This document shows positions 47,338 to 57,650 of a DNA stretch of 64,000 nucleotides, piece after piece. Made by a program: the position numbers and the translations under genes. The DNA comes from Penicillus capitatus (taxonomy: Eukaryota > Chlorophyta). The DNA lies in contig OZ287706.1 of assembly GCA_965649825.1 (NCBI GenBank), positions 124,001-188,000 on the forward strand. Reading direction: 5' to 3'. Every line of letters begins with the position of its first letter. Position 1 is the stretch's first letter. The notes under the pieces were generated by a model. It had not been told where the DNA came from. It saw nothing but the letters and a program-made list of their open reading frames with translations, and made no database searches.

Positions 47338-48220
47338 TGGCATCCATGACATCGATCCCTACCACCACCGCCGCCGCCGCCTCACGCATCGCCCCTATCG
47401 CACGCCCTCGCGTAAGTTCGTTCGCCCGCGCTCCTCTCCTGCACGAAGAGCGCATGAACTCGACGCTGTAGACGACGCCTCAAGTGCCACGTGCCGCTGT
47501 GGAGTGGTATGGACCGAATCGCGCCAAGTGGCTCGGGCCTTTCTCAGAGGGCGACACGCCGTCCTATCTCACCGGCGAATTTCCAGGCGACTATGGCTGG
47601 GATTCAATGGGTCTCTCAGCCGATCCTCAGACCTTCGCTCGTAATCGCGAACTGGAACTGATCCATGCGCGTTGGGCGATGCTGGGTACTCTTGGATGTC
47701 TGACACCAGAGGCTCTCGAAAAATACGCCGGCGTGCAGTTCGGCGAGGCCGTCTGGTTCAAAGCCGGATCTCAGATCTTTGCAGATGGTGGACTGGATTA
47801 CTTGGGCAATTCGAATCTCGTCCATGCTCAGTCCATCCTGGCCATTCTCGGATGCCAAGTCACTCATTCTACATATGATCTCACACTTTTGTTGAGACGT
47901 CACATCAATAGGTGATTTTGATGGGCGGCGCCGAGGCGTTTCGAGTGAACGGAGGGCCGTTGGGTGAAGGATTGGATTCGCTCTATCCGGGAGAAGCTTT
48001 CGATCCATTGGGACTGGCAGATGACCCCGATACTTTTGCAGAACTGAAGATCAAAGAGATCAAAAACGGCAGACTGGCAATGTTCTCGATGTTTGGCTAT
48101 TTTGTCCAAGCAATTGTGACGGGCAAGGGTCCTGTGGAAAACTGGGCAGAGCACGTGGCCGATCCCTTTAATGTGAATGGACTGACGGCGATCTACGCCA
48201 CCAAATTTGCACCGAACTAA
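47338..48220 (+). CDS. LHCB: Chlorophyll a/b-binding light-harvesting protein, LHCII (LHCB) type
   Basis: Major light-harvesting antenna protein of photosystem II, in the thylakoid membrane. The transit peptide starts [21 protein letters not shown] 56-nt intron (about 47415-47470) joins [20 protein letters not shown]. Helix B has [20 protein letters not shown] (the E...H-x-R chlorophyll ligand motif), then [20 protein letters not shown] and [16 protein letters not shown] second intron (47872-47911 region) joins [20 protein letters not shown]. Helix A is [20 protein letters not shown] followed by [13 protein letters not shown]. The C-terminus is [14 protein letters not shown] trimerisation-type motif is present. 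The second intron carries the shared TCTCACACTTTT and GTCACATCA elements. This gene is the best evidence for a chlorophyll-b plastid. Confidence 0.96.
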
Positions 48221-48364
48221 GACGCCTGTGGCACACGATCTTTATCATTTTGTGTGAGACGTATGGTTTTGAGATCTGTAAAAATGAGATTGTTACAAAA
48301 AGTTGGCTGTATGTTTGGAAGGCGATCATGCTGTCGCTGCCCCTTCTGGCGGCAGAGCAACGAT

Positions 48365-49601
48365 CTACAGGAAGATACACCAGATGCGCTTCTGTCGATC
48401 GCTGTCGTGACAGACCTGTCGTCGATCGTTACGGAATTCGAGTGAAGTTTCGCAGTGGATGCATTTGACAGTGGCGGTGTCTGTGCTGCCTTCCACAGCG
48501 AAAATGCTTCCAAAATAACGATGATTTACGGTACCACAGTTGGGGCACTCTCCCTACACACCCACACGTGTAGGAATCCAACTGCAGATGATCATTTGCA
48601 ACACCACACTTTGAGAATGATGCCGTCTCGCAGGACGAGATTGGTGAGTTGCTGGGAGAGAATGAAACAGGTCGGAAGGACCAATCCCCACAGCACCAAG
48701 ATCCCCCAGGGCTCTGGCAACTCGATGAGCTTCGAGATCTCGAAGCCTGTCACATCATCGAAAAAGAAAAGCACGCTCAAGACGAGCGTCACAGCCGGGA
48801 GATTCAGCGCCGTCATTCGAAGGTAATCCACTTCCAGATCACTGTACATCATTTTTGTCCTCAGGCTGCAACGAGGACCCTAGAAGAGTGACATGGTGTG
48901 ACCATGGTTCGTGAAAAGGATGTTGTGACCGCTAAGGCAATGGCACTGCCCTGTTGTTTCAGTGTCTGCTTGAGCTTGTCGTATTCGGCATCGGACATGA
49001 CTGGACTGCCTTTGGAGTAACCGATCGATGCCTCCAGAAATTTTTGCTCCGCAGAACTGTTCAGCGACCCCCAGAAAGAAGATTTTGTCACAAGTGTGAT
49101 AAGAGTGAGACAATCTAGACGTCACCTCATCATGACAACTTTGCTTCCTTGCCACGTCAACTCGTCTTTCAGATTCTCAAACTCCTCATCTGTCATGATC
49201 GATTTGCCTTCAAAGTACCAAGCCTGATGTGACAGCATTCATGTGTGATTCTGACACAAAGTGTGACCATGACCTCCATGGCTTCCAGAAACTGTTGCTC
49301 CATTTCGCCTACCGTCCTCGACGTCACACGTGCCCCCTGTCGACCACAAAGATAGTCAAGAGCGGCAGGAGAAGGCCATCAGAAGGACATCGTCGTCGAT
49401 GCTGCAGTACTCTCCGATATTGTAGCTGCACTCGTCGACGGGCGCACCCTTGGCCGTCTCTGCAGGTGGCGGCTCGGCACAGACAGGTCGTGGAAGACGT
49501 CCCGTCCATAACCGATACGAGGGCCCTCCAACATGGCGCTGCACTGGCAGCGATCTCGAGAGGAGACGCGAAGATGGACCGCAAACGCTACGATACATCA
49601 T
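48365..49601 (-). CDS. PGRL1: PGRL1, thylakoid protein of cyclic electron flow
   Basis: Works with PGR5 in antimycin-sensitive cyclic electron flow around photosystem I. On the minus strand: a transit-peptide-like start (MMYRSVCGPSSRLLSRSLPV), then CSYNIGEYCSIDD, VGEMEQQFLEAME, and AWYFEGKSIMTDEEFENLKD. Next are SSAEQKFLEASIGYSKGSPV followed by MSDAEYDKLK, then GPRCSLRTKMMYSDLEVDYL. Two membrane helices follow around a loop DDVTGFEISKLIELPEPWGI. The C-terminal zinc ribbon has ECPNCGTVNHRYFGSIF and TVKCIHCETSLEF. All four zinc Cys are present, and the N-terminal redox Cys (EYCSID) is conserved. Four introns of about 50-70 nt were joined; two contain TCACACTTT or CTCACTCTT and one ends CTGTCACATCAG. 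It is convergent with LHCB and divergent from NERD1. Confidence 0.94.
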
Positions 49602-49638
49602 CGATCGGCAAAATGCAACGCATCCAGTGTCCTCGACA
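49602..49638. promoter_or_regulatory. 37-bp divergent intergenic space between PGRL1 and NERD1
   Basis: The proposed PGRL1 start (ATG at 49601, minus) and NERD1 start (ATG at 49639, plus) leave only 37 bp. Both 5' UTRs and promoters would have to overlap each other or the partner's coding sequence. If PGRL1 starts at the next in-frame Met, the gap grows by only a few bases. Confidence 0.5.
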
Positions 49639-51977
49639 ATGTACCAGCGCGATTTCTTAATTTTGGTCCTGGCGGCGTTCTTGGTCTACTTCACGCTACA
49701 GAACGAAGGACCTTTCTCTTTTAGAAGAGCCTGGTAGGATGGCATCCCTGTTGACAACGACTGGACTGCCTGCGACTGTCTAGGTACTATCCATTAACCG
49801 CTGAAGACGGCAGCATCTTCTCCCACAACGAAATTCTGCCGAAGCCTGTCGTGGTGCGTGAACTGTTGGCTGAAAAACAAAGACAAAATGACGTGACAGG
49901 TGGATTTGAATGGAGATGGATCACTGGAGACTGTTCTGGTCACACACGATCATCGGCTGATCGTTCTGAGAGGACGAGGCGTCGGGCGCTATGGCGATGG
50001 CTTTGCACTGGCACAGACCATGGCCGACATCTCCCTGCGTCCCAGCGGATTTCACATCCTCTCTGGTCATTGCCCCGTAACCCGCTCTTCTCACACAAAT
50101 GCATAAAGAGTGAGAAACTGATGTGAAGGTGGGGTTGGCTGCGGGTTATATCGATCCTCCTGCCAATGATCTGGTGCATCGTCATCGAAAGGCCGTGATC
50201 GTGGTAGTGACTGAAAACTGGCATGTGACCTGTTATGACCACAACCTGGTGAAGCTCTGGGAACACGATGTGCACAAAGAGATGCACAGTCACGCCACCA
50301 TTCACGAACTGGCCATTCTCATCACACATCACTCCGTTTATCAACGCGATCGCGGACTTGTCGTCGTGGGCGGCTCGATGAACATCGCCTCGCTGTTGGA
50401 GGAAGAGATGGACGATGATGTCGATCCTTTTCAGACGGAACGTGAGGAGGAGGAAAAGGAACAGAACATCCGACATCGCATGGGTACCCCCTCACTCTTC
50501 TCGTCGTGTGACACGACGGGGTCTGTTGTCAGAGGAGAATGCAAAACAGGCAGATCTGGATGACGGTCAGACGTACGGAACAGACGCGTCACGGCTTTTT
50601 TCGTACTATGCGTTCGATGGCGGCTCAGGTGCTCGACGATGGACGCAGACAGGATCGGAGTTTAAACATGATTTGCAGAGCCTTAAGGATGATCTGATGC
50701 CGCAACGTTACTACAAGTGTGTGAGACGATGAGTGAAAAGAGTGAGAGGTGTTGTGTGTAGAGTGCGGGCTGAGCATCTCACATCGATGGACTACAGCGA
50801 AGTCTCCTGCCGAGACTACCGTGAATCGATTTTGCACAACCTGCCTCACCAATGGCTGCATCGAGTGGACACACAATTCATTCTGTCACACTTCGAGAAG
50901 CACAAGTACGGGAAAGGCGAGCGCAAGAAGCACCTAGCCAATTCCGGAAAGAAGACGCCGAGCACCAAATCTTCGTGTGTTGGAGAAAAGTGTGAGAAAG
51001 ATGCCGTGGCGAAGGTGCTTGGTAAGGTTTCGGAGAAAGCGACGAAAGATGGTCGGCGGCCAGCAAATGTTACCCGTCCGCCAAATGCCATCGTTGCGCA
51101 TCTGAAAGAAGGCATGGAAGCTATTCATCTCTACACGGGGCGCTCGATCTGTAAACTGCATCTTCCACAAGGCGGCCTCCATGTCGATCTCAACGGAGAC
51201 GGTGTGCTGGATCACATTCAGGTGGTGACTGGAGGAGAGGTCCCCTATTCGGAGGGCGGACATCATCGGATGGCTGAGTGTACCGTCTATGCGACATCTG
51301 GCGTGCCTCCGAAGGAACCGTTCTTCAATACCAGCGTCTGTGGGGCACGTGTGTGGAAGGAGCCGTTCTCACATGGCGGCGGCCATCTGTCTAGTACAAG
51401 ATCCGAACGGCATCGTGTGGATGTCGCGCCGCCTGCTTTTCTTCCGATTCCGACGCCGAAAGGGGAATGGACGTTTCGTTACGGCCAACGCGGGATGTCC
51501 CTCTTTCTCAACAGCCGTGGTGAAGTGACGGCGATCAATTCAAGAGGCCACATGAAATGGAGGGTCCATACCGAGTGTACGTGGAATACCGAAGGCGTCC
51601 GATTTCGTAAGCCCCATCCCACACTCAAGGCCTTTCCTCTGCGGACCCATGCCTTTCCTTCCGGCATTCTGGCAGCCGGAAGTCACGAGGCAGCTGTGCT
51701 GTCAGAGCATGGCAATCTGTTAACGAGCTTTTCGCTCTCGGACGTCCCTGTCCTTCCACTGGAGATTGTGGATCTCAATGGCGACGGACTGAATGATGTC
51801 CTGCTCATCTCCAATCGCATCGTCTACGGTTACATCCAAGTACAGAACCTTGGCGGACGGCCCTTTGCCATGCTGGTGCTCTGTTTAATCGTGGCCATGG
51901 GAACGATCTATGCCGCACAGTACACCGGCAGCGAAGCTTCGAAAAAGATCAAGCGGAGTACAGATCGAACAGACTGA
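49639..51977 (+). CDS. NERD1: NERD1-like FG-GAP/VCBS-repeat membrane protein
   Basis: Homologue of the plant FG-GAP repeat protein NERD1, an endomembrane protein affecting exocytosis and wall deposition. Start MYQRDFLILVLAAFLVYFTL is an N-terminal signal anchor. It runs on to FSFRRAWYYPLTAEDGSIFS. FG-GAP-type calcium-binding loops follow: VVDLNGDGSLETVLVTHD, LHVDLNGDGVLDHIQVVTGG and EIVDLNGDGLNDVLLISNRI. Between them I read AVIVVVTENWHVTCYDHNLV followed by KLWEHD, and SYYAFDGGSGARRWTQ. A C-terminal membrane helix is at FAMLVLCLIVAMGTIYAAQY. Five introns were joined; two contain AAAGAGTGAGA. The matching arrangement of anchor, loops and C-terminal helix makes the family firm. It argues for a Viridiplantae source. 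Confidence 0.9.
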
Positions 51978-52127
51978 CAGTTTCAGATACAAGAAGCATG
52001 CACAGAGATCGTTAAACAGCCGCCACCCTTCGCACGCGTTCAAAACTGAGACAGTATCGCCTTTAAAGCCCTCTCTCCCTATCTGTTCCCACAATCAACT
52101 CCGAAAAGATCACGCCACCCTCGGGCA

Positions 52128-52508
52128 GTGCAACATGCAGATTCATCGCACAGGGCAATCGTCGAATGGGTTTTATTGATGTTCAGCTGCTCTCGATCAA
52201 CAGCAGCCGTCCCAAATCAAATCTTTAGGCCGAAAGCATATCGAAGAATCATTATTGATGAAAAGAGTCGCAGTCGCAGCACAGATGTTTTGTCTTTATC
52301 CAGTGATTTCTCCATCAGCAATGCTACTCGCCGTTCTTTATTTCGAAATAGAAGTCGCCGTACGTCTCGGTGTTCGTTTTCTTGCAGCTCTCCGCATTCG
52401 ACTGCTGACATGCGTAGCCCGGTGGACAGCGCACCATCCCACAACGATCTCCATAGCCTGACAGAACACAGACAACAGCTGATGCAAGGAGGCATCACAC
52501 AGAAGTGA
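52128..52508 (+). CDS. Possible small Ser/Arg-rich protein
   Basis: Weakly supported. The frame AYRRIIIDEKSRSRSTDVLS, then SLSSDFSIS...RSLFRNRSRRTSR is Ser/Arg-rich and open to 52508. It is preceded by an acceptor-like CAAATCTTTAG (ending near 52228) and a possible donor in AATGG/GTTTTATT. No domain is recognised. Overlapping frames on both strands (for example minus 52217-52567) are of similar length, so this may be only the 3' UTR of a neighbouring gene. Confidence 0.25.
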   Translation: MQHADSSHRAIVEWVLLMFSCSRSTAAVPNQIFRPKAYRRIIIDEKSRSRSTDVLSLSSDFSISNATRRSLFRNRSRRTSRCSFSCSSPHSTADMRSPVDSAPSHNDLHSLTEHRQQLMQGGITQK

Positions 52509-52620
52509 ATTTCTTGCGTGGTCTCCAGGCGCATTCTGTATGGATGCATTTCTCTCCAAGTTTGCAACGCTGCTTTCCACAGACAGGTTCTAAAATGGCG
52601 GCGGCGGCGGCGGTTTGAGA

Positions 52621-53330
52621 CTAGGAAGGGTGAATGGAGTGAGGTGTACTTCGTGGCTCGACGAAGGCATGGACGCAGACTTTCTCCCCTTCTCCTGCCT
52701 TTCTGCAGTCGATCTCCCGATTAAATCCTGCAAAGACTTTCCACGGCAAGAAAAACTTCGCCATGGCATCGCCACAGGTTTGATTCTTCTGCAACGTGTA
52801 ATATTCCGTACACCGTGCCGAGAAGAGATTCAGATCCAGATCCCAATAGGCTACAGCACAGGCAGTTCTTTACCCGGCAATCACTCTTGATCTCACGTTG
52901 CCATTCGCATGTGTAGGTAGATGTGCAATTCTTTGCCTCCTTATCGGATACCTCTTCTTCGTCTGTTTCTTTGGAACCTGGATGAACAGGATGAAGGCCG
53001 AAGGTAGAGACGATTGAGGCATACAGTTCTTCTGATGCGTGACACAGAGCTCGTCGAAGGCACACAGAAATGGATCGTCTGCAGGTCCACACGGAACCTC
53101 GACTAACGAAAATCTCACCATAGTAAAAAGAGTGAGGCGATGGCTCACTCTTGGTGCATGCCACTTTGTTTGTGCAAATCTTTTGGTGGTAAGGCTCCTT
53201 GACTGTTTTGATACAGACAGCTTTCTTATTCGCGTTGCAGGTCTCGGCGAGAGAACATCTCGATGCGAGACTGACCCATACGATGACCCACAGAACAGCG
53301 ATTCTGTCGCGACAGACGGCTAGCAGAGTA
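52621..53330 (-). CDS. Cysteine-rich secreted protein, unknown function
   Basis: Minus-strand exons encode a hydrophobic leader, IAVLWVIVWVSLASRCSLAE, followed directly by ETCNANKKAVCIKTVKEPYH and QKICTNKVACTKSE. After an intron come PCGPADDPFLCAFDELCVTH, then NCTSTYTCEWQREIKSDCRV, then ARCTEYYTLQKNQTCGD and EIDCRKAGEGEKVC. The many regularly spaced Cys after a signal peptide suggest a disulfide-rich secreted protein. I could not assign a known fold (Kazal and EGF were considered). The start codon is not found: the leader frame has a stop upstream and probably a spliced first exon. One intron (near 53125-53150) carries both CTCACTC and AAAGAGTGAG. The last exon junction near 52850 is unresolved. 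Confidence 0.5.
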
Positions 53331-54589
53331 CAGACATGAAGCTATCTCAGTTTGTGTGACCTTTGTCCCGTGGGCGCAACAAATGCTCTGCCCATCGACG
53401 GATACGCCAACAGTCGTGGGGTCACGTTGATTCTGAAGCGCAGGCGGTCGGTCCGTCCTCTTCAATGAAATGTCTTTGTGCTGTTAAGATGCTTTGCCGG
53501 ACCGCGGTTAGCGTGATTTCCTAAACGGTTATCCGCGAACATCTGTTGAATATGACTGCTCTGATAAGAAGGACAGGACAGGGGAGCGAAGCACTTAGTA
53601 GAATGTATGTGACGATTTCGCTGCCGGTTTCATTTTTTAATGTTATTACTTTACAGCTTGCCGTTCAGTTGATGACCCAAACCTCAAGCTTTTCTATGCA
53701 CAAAGCCCCTGCTGCGAGGCGGTAAGAATAACACATGACCTGATGTGCAAAATTCTTCTAGAACTCACAGATCTGCGTAGTTGTCAAGGTGAAGAGGTTT
53801 TTTAGAGATTCCAAAAAGAATGCGCTGCCGGCATACTCGTTTTCAAAGACGACGGAATCTCACAATGAAAAGCAATGAGAAATCTCGGTCGCGATTCCCA
53901 CCAACTGCGATGCACACCTCTGCCTCCCAAAACGGATTCATGGACTTTGAAACAAAACACAAGCGCTTCCAGTCCAGTGGTTGACGGACATTCCTCATCG
54001 CAGAGCATTTCATGCATCAAGACGGTACTGACCCCCGGGACATGCGTCCATCGCAGTGATCCACAATAGCGACGGCATAGATGGACTGAGAGACAATCAG
54101 ACGTAAGAGGAGACTCACAGGCACTAGAAAAATGGACTGAGTCACATAGACAGGCAGAATACCAAAAACAGATGTAACCTATGCGAAACCACCAGCCAGC
54201 ATACACATTCAGGTCACCTCATAAAGCTCGACCAGAATTCTATTCCACGAGCGCAGCGATTGAGAAACAATAAGTCAAATTCATGCAGCTACAGCTAAAC
54301 TAACTGAGCCGGCCTCGACCGTGATGCACAGCATAGATCATAAGCATGCAGATTCAGAGACGTGATGCACTGCCCTGTGTGAAAGGATATCACAAAACCA
54401 TTCGCCAAAAAGCACATTCCAGACGGCAGCGGCAACCAATAACGGTGCAGTACATCTCCGTCCTGGATTGCCACATGATAAACACGTCTCTTCATATGTG
54501 TTAAGAAATCCAATGGTGAATAGAAGGAAAGATATCATTGCGTTTGCTTTTGATAAGATATTTCGGGGATTCTTCGCTGAAAGTAATTC
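53331..54589. other. Gap upstream of the Cys-rich gene and downstream of the kinase
   Basis: About 1.25 kb with competing short frames on both strands. The longest is a 134-codon minus frame at 53802-54206 with many Cys and Trp but no recognised domain and no splice support. It probably includes the 3' UTR of the kinase. I cannot support a gene. Confidence 0.4.
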
Positions 54590-55723
54590 TCAAGCAACCG
54601 GGGCAAATTTTGTATCTTGTCCTCCGATTTTCAACGAAAGGATATTCGAAGCGTAATTTGTTCTGAAAGCAGCAAACCAAGGATGCTGAAGGACCTCCTT
54701 GGCAGAAAGACGCTTCGTTTTATCACGGACGAGCAGTTTATTGATGAGATCTTTCGCTTCATCAGAAATGTGTTGCCATGCCTCCCCATCGAAAGAGAAG
54801 CCAACGTGTGGACCCATATCACGCACGTTACCGCGCCTGTCGCACTGAACGAAAGGAATCTCTCCACTCAACATCTGGAACATCATCACGGCGGCGGACC
54901 ACACATCCGACTCGACGCCATAGTTACGCACATGCACTTCAGGTGCCATGTACAGGGGCGTGCCTGTTTTGACTCGAAATCGAAGTCCAGGGACTACTTT
55001 CTGACAGCATCCAAAATCAACAGCCTTTGCGATGCAGGGCGTTCCGCTCTCTACTGGACTTGTCAGCATAAAATTCGCTGGCTTAATGTCTCCATAGCAT
55101 ACACCACGAGCATGTGTATGCGTCAAGAAAGTGAAGACTTGATACATAAACTGAGCGGTTTGTGCTTCGGACAGTGCCCCTGCTCTCTCCAAATTCTCAG
55201 CCAAAGAGCCACCGGACAGGCAATCCATCACGACATATACGTTGTCCTGGTCTTCATAGGCACCAACGAGACGGACGGCGAATGGACATGTCTGAGATTC
55301 CGCAAGAAATGTTGCCTCCGCTTTCATGCGCTTAACGGCGGCGGCATTGTTTTTGCCTTGAGCTTTTTTGGACATGATCTTGACAGCAAATGTCTTGCCC
55401 GTTTTCTTGCACCGTGCCTGTTTAACGATGCCTTGCTGTCCTTCGCCCAGCGTCGCCCCGAGGTCATACTTCTCTGTCAAATCACTCCCCCATGCCAACG
55501 TCTTCTCAATAACTTCCGTCTTCTGCAATGTTTTCAACCCCGTGGCGACCGCACAGATGACAGGCGAGGACGTGGTGCGACGTGGTTTCTGAATGGATAG
55601 GGCATTACGTCCGAGTCCGCGAGGTACGCGCGTGTAACGGGAACACGCCAGCGACGGCTTCACTTCAGCACTTTTCGATGTGAGGCTATTGTTGCTTGAG
55701 AGCACCAACGCGGATAAATTCAT
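54590..55723 (-). CDS. Plastid-targeted CAMK-like Ser/Thr protein kinase, single exon
   Basis: A 377-residue kinase in one exon, unusual in this intron-dense window. Start ATG 55723 gives MNLSALVLSSNNSLTSKSAE and then a Ser/Arg-rich stretch to SSPVICA, which resembles a plastid transit peptide. The kinase domain follows: LGEGQQGIVKQA (Gly loop), FAVKIMSKKA (Lys), CYGDIKPANFML, VDFGCC (DFG) and TPLYMAPEV (APE). VWSAAVMMFQMLSGEIPF and HPWFAAFRTN complete it; the HPWF end is typical of CAMK/CDPK-type kinases. The HRD motif reads YGD: the catalytic Asp and Lys are kept but the Arg is gone, so activation-loop phosphorylation may not be needed. No EF hands are present. It is divergent from APS reductase, 251 bp away. 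Confidence 0.85.
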   Translation of the reverse strand: MNLSALVLSSNNSLTSKSAEVKPSLACSRYTRVPRGLGRNALSIQKPRRTTSSPVICAVATGLKTLQKTEVIEKTLAWGSDLTEKYDLGATLGEGQQGIVKQARCKKTGKTFAVKIMSKKAQGKNNAAAVKRMKAEATFLAESQTCPFAVRLVGAYEDQDNVYVVMDCLSGGSLAENLERAGALSEAQTAQFMYQVFTFLTHTHARGVCYGDIKPANFMLTSPVESGTPCIAKAVDFGCCQKVVPGLRFRVKTGTPLYMAPEVHVRNYGVESDVWSAAVMMFQMLSGEIPFVQCDRRGNVRDMGPHVGFSFDGEAWQHISDEAKDLINKLLVRDKTKRLSAKEVLQHPWFAAFRTNYASNILSLKIGGQDTKFAPVA

Positions 55724-55974
55724 ATCGCACCAAAATTTCACGCAAAGCCAGAAAACGTTGAATCAAAACGTTCTTTAGGTCAAGTGAACGAACGTCGACT
55801 GACTTTACACGCTCAAAACTGCGGATGAAAGAGAACAGAGTTGCTTTGGAAGATCCGTTTCTGAATTTGTTCGGTTATGAGGAGGTACCGCAGCGCAGCC
55901 GACCGAGGGTTACGTCTGACACGGACATGCGTCATCCTGTCGGCACAAACGAAAGGCCCACATAGATCGCCCCT

Positions 55975-57565
55975 ATGCCGCTTTTGGCCTCGAAAACCAT
56001 TTCGACCGTCCATTCAGCTCGACCCCATGTTGCGGCGTGCCGAGTAAAGGGTCCGAAAGAGAGAAGCCCGCGGTTCACGCATCGGAGAGGTGCTGCTGTG
56101 CGTCACGTCAAGGCGGCCGCGGTCGCGAGTGATGTGAATTGGGATGTTGTGGCGAAGGAGCTGGGAAATGCCTCGCCCTTGATCATCATGGATCATGTCT
56201 GTCACTGGCATCTCACTCTTTACATCACTCTTGTCGACAGGCATTGGAAACGTTTGGGAAAGATGTGGGTATTGCATTCAGTGGTGCTGAGGATGTGGCA
56301 TTGGTGGAGTATGCGCATCTGACGGGTCGTCCTTTTCGCGTTTTCTCGTTCGTTCATGGCTTTTCTCACTGGATCACTCAATCTCACTCTTTTCTAGATT
56401 GGACACAGGGAGACTCAATGCAGAAACGTATGCTCTTTTTGACAAGGTGGAGAAGCATTACGGTATTCACATTGAATACACCTTCCCGGAAACCAAAGAA
56501 GTCATCGATCTCGTGCGCGAGAAAGGTACCGCCGCCGATCGTCACCGTCCGGCATGATGTGACGTGACGTGCTAGGGATGTTTTCTTTCTATGAGGATGG
56601 CCATCAAGAATGCTGTCGTGTTCGCAAAGTCCGTCCCCTTCGTCGTCAGCTGTCGGGACTGAAGGCGTGGATCACGGGACAACGCAAAGATCAAAGTCCA
56701 GGGACTCGATCCGAAGTCCCAGTGGTTCAGACAGATCCTGTCTTCGAAGGTCTATCATCTCACACATGTGTACGTCCCAACAAAAAGAGTGAGATCAGGA
56801 GAGGGTGGTGGGCCTGGCAGTCTCATCAAGTACAATCCACTGTCCAATATCTCTTCGGAGGAGGTCTGGAATTTTTTGCGCGTGATGAACGTGCCTGTCA
56901 ATGCTTTGCACCAACAAGGTTACGTATCCATCGGATGCGAGCCATGCACCCGTCCCGTTCTTCCAAATCAGCACGAGCGAGAAGGAAGATGGTGGTGGGA
57001 AGACGCAGCCGGCAAAGAGTGTGGTCTGCATTCTGGAAACATCAAAGCAGTGGGCGAAGCGATCGCCGAAGGCTCAGAGGAGACGTTGCGTGATCTATGG
57101 CCAGAAGCAAACGTCAAAGTAAAGATACCAGCTCGTTCCTGCTAAAGAGACCTCTCGTGATGATGTGACATCTCTGCCAGGCGCTGACGAAGGAGGAGGT
57201 GTATGACGGTATCCAGGGCAACAGTGCCCAGAACATGATCGTCTGTCTCTACGCTCCATGGTGTCCTTACAGTCAAGTGCGGACTTCGGTCACACCAAGC
57301 TTTTGTGTGAGATATGATGACGTGGTAGGCTATGGAGGGTGCCTATGCTGAGCTCGCTGAGATGCTAGAGGGGACACCGACGGTCGTGGCGAAACATCAG
57401 GCAGATCTGGACAAAGACTATTCTCAGAAGAATCTGGGATTAACAACTTTTCCAACAATTGTTTTTATTCGAGCCAATACGAAGGGAATGATTAAGTATC
57501 CTTCCGAGAGAAGAGGTGCCGAAACACTGAAGATGTGGATCAAGACAGTTGGTGGTGGGTTGTGA
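55975..57565 (+). CDS. APR: Plant-type APS reductase (reductase plus thioredoxin-like domain)
   Basis: 5'-adenylylsulfate reductase, reducing APS to sulfite in plastids. The transit peptide starts [20 protein letters not shown]. The reductase domain has [60 protein letters not shown] followed by PLRRQL, and [20 protein letters not shown]. It continues with [23 protein letters not shown]...CEPC gives the four [4Fe-4S] ligands, which marks the APS rather than PAPS type. The C-terminal thioredoxin-like domain starts [20 protein letters not shown] and has [20 protein letters not shown], where plant enzymes have CPFC. It ends [18 protein letters not shown]. At least seven exons. Introns carry TCTCACTCTTT, TGATGTGAC and AAAAAGAGTGAGATCAG. 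Confidence 0.94.
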
Positions 57566-57650
57566 GATTCGGCTGTGCATACAGCGAGGCATTTTTGATA
57601 AGATCGGCAAAGGCGATCTTTGCACGAAATCTTTCGCGTTTGCGTGTGTC

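Noticed and set aside
53802-54206. 134-codon minus-strand ORF
   Set aside because: No domain, no splice context, and competing frames of similar length; probably 3' UTR or intergenic.
54617-55600. 327-codon plus-strand frame
   Set aside because: Antisense shadow of the single-exon kinase, whose conserved motifs all lie on the minus strand.
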